From Promethearchaeota archaeon (GTDB lineage: Archaea; Asgardarchaeota; Lokiarchaeia; Sigyniarchaeales; SOKP01), in NCBI GenBank assembly GCA_019894815.1, contig JAGXNU010000009.1, forward strand, positions 1 through 23,552: a DNA stretch of 23,552 nt. The letters are read 5' to 3'. Made by a program: the position numbers and the translations under genes. Of this stretch, positions 21,773 to 23,552 are shown one piece after another (the stretch's first letter is position 1; each line of letters begins with the position of its first letter). Below the pieces are notes generated by a model. It had not been told where the DNA came from. It searched no databases and saw only the letters and a program-made list of their open reading frames with translations.

Positions 21773-22929
21773 GAAAAAAAAGAATTGTTGACTCAGGAAA
21801 AGACACTTTTCTAATTAAAGGAAGAGGGATTCCAAAAGGATGCCAAATATGCTTGAAGGGAGCAAAAACTGTATTATTTCTCAATGGATTGTGCCAAAAT
21901 CCAGATCACTGTTATTGGTATTGCCCTATTTCTGAAGAAAGAAAGAATAAATCTTTAATGTTTGCTAATGAGATCCAAATTACTACGAAAGAAGAAATCC
22001 TTGATGAAATTAACAATACTGATGCGTTAGGTATGAGTATCACGGGTGGAGATCCCCTATTTCCCCCAAATATTGAATCTACACTTGAAATAATTAGATT
22101 TATTAAAAATAAAATGGGTAAGAAATTCCATATACACCTTTATTCAAACGGTATTAATTTTAATGAGAATTTGGCTGTCAATCTTGCTAAATCTGGCTTA
22201 GATGAGATTAGATTTAATCCCTCTCGGAGCAATTGGAATGTTATCAATTTATCTCTTAAGAAAGGGATGAGGGTTGGTGCTGAAGTACCTTTAATTCCTC
22301 AAAAAAAATATTTAAATGAATTAGAACAATTTATTATGTTTTTAGATAAAATTGGGGCTGATTTTATCAATTTAAATGAATTTGAATATTGTGTATCTAA
22401 TAGTACGCATTTAAAAGATAGAGGTTATGAATTAAAGAATGGGACAATAGCCTCTGTTAAGAATAGTAAAGAAATGGCATTTGAACTAATAGAACGGATG
22501 GCTCCCAATGTATCAATTAAAATTCATTTTTGCACAATTATTGCAAAAGATTATTGGCAATTAAGCAAGCGATATTATCGCCGGGCAAAAGTAATACGAA
22601 AATCCTATGAATCAATTTCTCCCGAAGGTTTATTGATTTACAGTCAAATTGAAGGACCCATAGACCATTTAAAGGAATTAAAAGGGGAGATACTAAAAAT
22701 AACGAATTTAAAACCGAATCATTTAGAAATTGATAATGAAGGATTAAAACTACCCGTTAACACCGTACTGAATGATGACATAATTCAATTAGTTAATAAT
22801 AGAGGACTAAAATTTTATATTCAAGAAATTACTCCATTCAGGGAAGAGAAATATAAACAAATAACCGAGAAATCTCCAATTGACGTATTCCAGGAGGAAT
22901 TTGGATTAAATGAGGATAGAAAAAGTTAA
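21769..22929 (+). CDS. Radical SAM protein with atypical CX5CX3C cluster motif
   Basis: A 386-aa protein. The N-terminal PKGCQICLKGAKTVLFLNG is followed by LCQNPDHCYWYCP: three Cys spaced CX5CX3C instead of the usual CX3CX2C, plus an upstream CxxC (about 24-27). SITGGDPLFPP (the GGE-like SAM-binding motif, here GGD) is at about 89-99, and a TIM-barrel-like HLYSNG strand follows. It recalls the uncharacterised radical SAM family related to pyruvate formate-lyase activase (COG2108, from memory), where the core normally reads C-x3-C-x2-C. The C-terminal 90 residues form an extra domain. Its partners are a nucleotidyltransferase (ATGA overlap) and a GNAT acetyltransferase (20-bp overlap), suggesting an RNA or cofactor modification role (inference). 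Confidence 0.8.
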   Translation: MRKKRIVDSGKDTFLIKGRGIPKGCQICLKGAKTVLFLNGLCQNPDHCYWYCPISEERKNKSLMFANEIQITTKEEILDEINNTDALGMSITGGDPLFPPNIESTLEIIRFIKNKMGKKFHIHLYSNGINFNENLAVNLAKSGLDEIRFNPSRSNWNVINLSLKKGMRVGAEVPLIPQKKYLNELEQFIMFLDKIGADFINLNEFEYCVSNSTHLKDRGYELKNGTIASVKNSKEMAFELIERMAPNVSIKIHFCTIIAKDYWQLSKRYYRRAKVIRKSYESISPEGLLIYSQIEGPIDHLKELKGEILKITNLKPNHLEIDNEGLKLPVNTVLNDDIIQLVNNRGLKFYIQEITPFREEKYKQITEKSPIDVFQEEFGLNEDRKS

Positions 22930-23350
22930 GATCAATGATTTGAGCCAAATAATTTCCCTTGAGAAAACTACCTTTAAGGATGATTCTTTCTCAAAAGAAA
23001 CAATGGAACAGCTAATATATAATCACACTTTTTTTTTAAAAATTGTAAATAATGATGAAAAAATAATAGGATTCATAATAGTATTAGAACAAGAAAGAAA
23101 TACCCTCAATATCATAAATTTCCTCATAAAAGATGATTATCGAAACACAGGATTAGGTTCTTATCTCCTAAACCATGTATTTATGGAAATTAAAAAATCA
23201 AAAATTTTTAAACGAATCATCTTAAACGTACAAACATCTAATTTGAGAGCTCTTAAGCTGTACAAGAACTATAATTTTCGTATTATCAAAGAAATTGATA
23301 ATTATTACAGAAAAGGAGATAATGCTTACTTAATGGAGCTTAAGCTCTAG
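22910..23350 (+). CDS. GNAT-family N-acetyltransferase (RimI-like)
   Basis: A 146-aa single-domain GNAT acetyltransferase. The acetyl-CoA pyrophosphate-binding motif is in DDYRNTGLGSYLLNHVF (about 75-91), followed by ILNVQTSNLRALKLYKNYNF, the typical RimI-like N-x-x-A-x-x-L-Y motif, with a C-terminal YYRKGDNAYLMEL strand. RimI/Ard1 proteins acetylate protein N-termini; a small molecule or tRNA target is also possible. Its ATG lies inside the radical SAM gene (20-bp overlap), last in the operon. An AT-rich gap follows with a TATA-like TTATAAATGC (about 23402-23412) for the next gene. Confidence 0.85.
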   Translation: MRIEKVKINDLSQIISLEKTTFKDDSFSKETMEQLIYNHTFFLKIVNNDEKIIGFIIVLEQERNTLNIINFLIKDDYRNTGLGSYLLNHVFMEIKKSKIFKRIILNVQTSNLRALKLYKNYNFRIIKEIDNYYRKGDNAYLMELKL

Positions 23351-23456
23351 CTTTTTACTTTAACTTAAACTTATAAATAAAAACTATTATAATATCAGTA
23401 TATTATAAATGCTTTAAATTCATAGTATTGTTCAAAATAAGAGAAGTTGAAGTATA

Positions 23457-23552
23457 ATGTCATTCAATAATGAACTGAAAGATGATATAAAAAAGGGTGT
23501 TACTCTCCAAAAAGTAGACGAAGAAGAAATGAAGAAACGCGAGGAAGAAAAG
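23457..23552 (+). CDS. Partial gene, N-terminus resembling an actin-binding WH2 motif
   Basis: ATG at 23457 opens a reading frame of 32 codons that runs off the window: MSFNNELKDDIKKGVTLQKV, then DEEEMKKREEEK. The pattern L..DI.KG..L.KV followed by an acidic/basic helical tail fits the WH2 consensus (LL..I..G..LKKV) of WASP/WAVE proteins, an actin-monomer-binding motif. Actin-related proteins and actin-binding families such as profilin and gelsolin are established in Asgard archaea. A TATA-like box at about 23402-23412 suggests a roughly 20-30 nt leader. The similarity is short and may be chance; the rest of the protein is outside the window. Confidence 0.45.
   Translation, partial: MSFNNELKDDIKKGVTLQKVDEEEMKKREEEK

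Noticed and set aside
1..23552. CRISPR array, insertion sequence or prophage
   Set aside because: No regularly spaced direct repeats, transposase, integrase or terminal inverted repeats are visible; the genes are mostly core archaeal functions.

Overview
The window is AT-rich archaeal DNA, most likely from an Asgard archaeon. Archaeal markers are both subunits of the D-family DNA polymerase (DP1, DP2), Orc1/Cdc6, CDP-archaeol synthase, Cbf5, archease/RtcB, and tRNAs with non-canonical introns. Asgard affinity is inferred from a roadblock-domain/Ras-like GTPase fusion, a longin-like protein, and a partial gene at the right edge whose N-terminus resembles an actin-binding WH2 motif.

Layout: (1) 1-629, 3'-truncated cbf5 (minus), then tRNA-Lys(UUU) (minus). 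(2) 969-2166, ThiL (minus), divergent from a tRNA-Thr(CGU) gene interrupted by two introns. (3) 2167-4104, roadblock-GTPase and enoyl-CoA hydratase-like protein (minus). (4) 4253-4386, a GC-rich inverted repeat and tRNA-Leu(GAG). (5) 4513-13166, a membrane M28 peptidase and a replication block: DP2 (minus), DP1 and a zinc-ligand protein (plus), Orc1/Cdc6 (minus), with an origin-like intergenic region at 13167-13469. (6) 13470-14778, CDP-archaeol synthase and a KH protein. (7) 14874-17652, archease (plus), converging on the tRNA-splicing ligase rtcB (minus), with the longin-like gene upstream of rtcB. (8) 17830-19788, a 55-aa ORF, a sugar-1-phosphate nucleotidylyltransferase and a GHMP sugar kinase (minus). 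(9) 19914-23350, a tight plus-strand operon: CutA (with an apparent frameshift), a membrane protein, a nucleotidyltransferase, a radical SAM protein and a GNAT acetyltransferase. (10) 23457-end, the WH2-like partial gene.

The main discovery candidate is rtcB. Read from the genome it is two out-of-frame ORFs (103 conserved codons ending in a stop, then the rest). Removing 29 nt (16484-16512) restores a continuous 492-codon RtcB. Those 29 nt and their flanks fold into a textbook bulge-helix-bulge (3-nt bulge, 4-bp helix, 3-nt bulge, 9-bp inner stem). Cutting after the second base of each bulge gives exactly the in-frame junction. The intron splits the active-site motif between Tyr103 and the metal-ligand Asp104, so the ligase that seals archaeal introns would need its own mRNA to be spliced before active enzyme can be made. 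That suggests a self-dependent regulatory loop. The same window carries the RtcB cofactor archease and a doubly interrupted tRNA, a substrate of the same machinery.

Other points of interest are the origin candidate beside orc1/cdc6, the homopolymer frameshift in cutA, the atypical CX5CX3C cluster motif in the radical SAM protein, and the structured element just upstream of tRNA-Leu.
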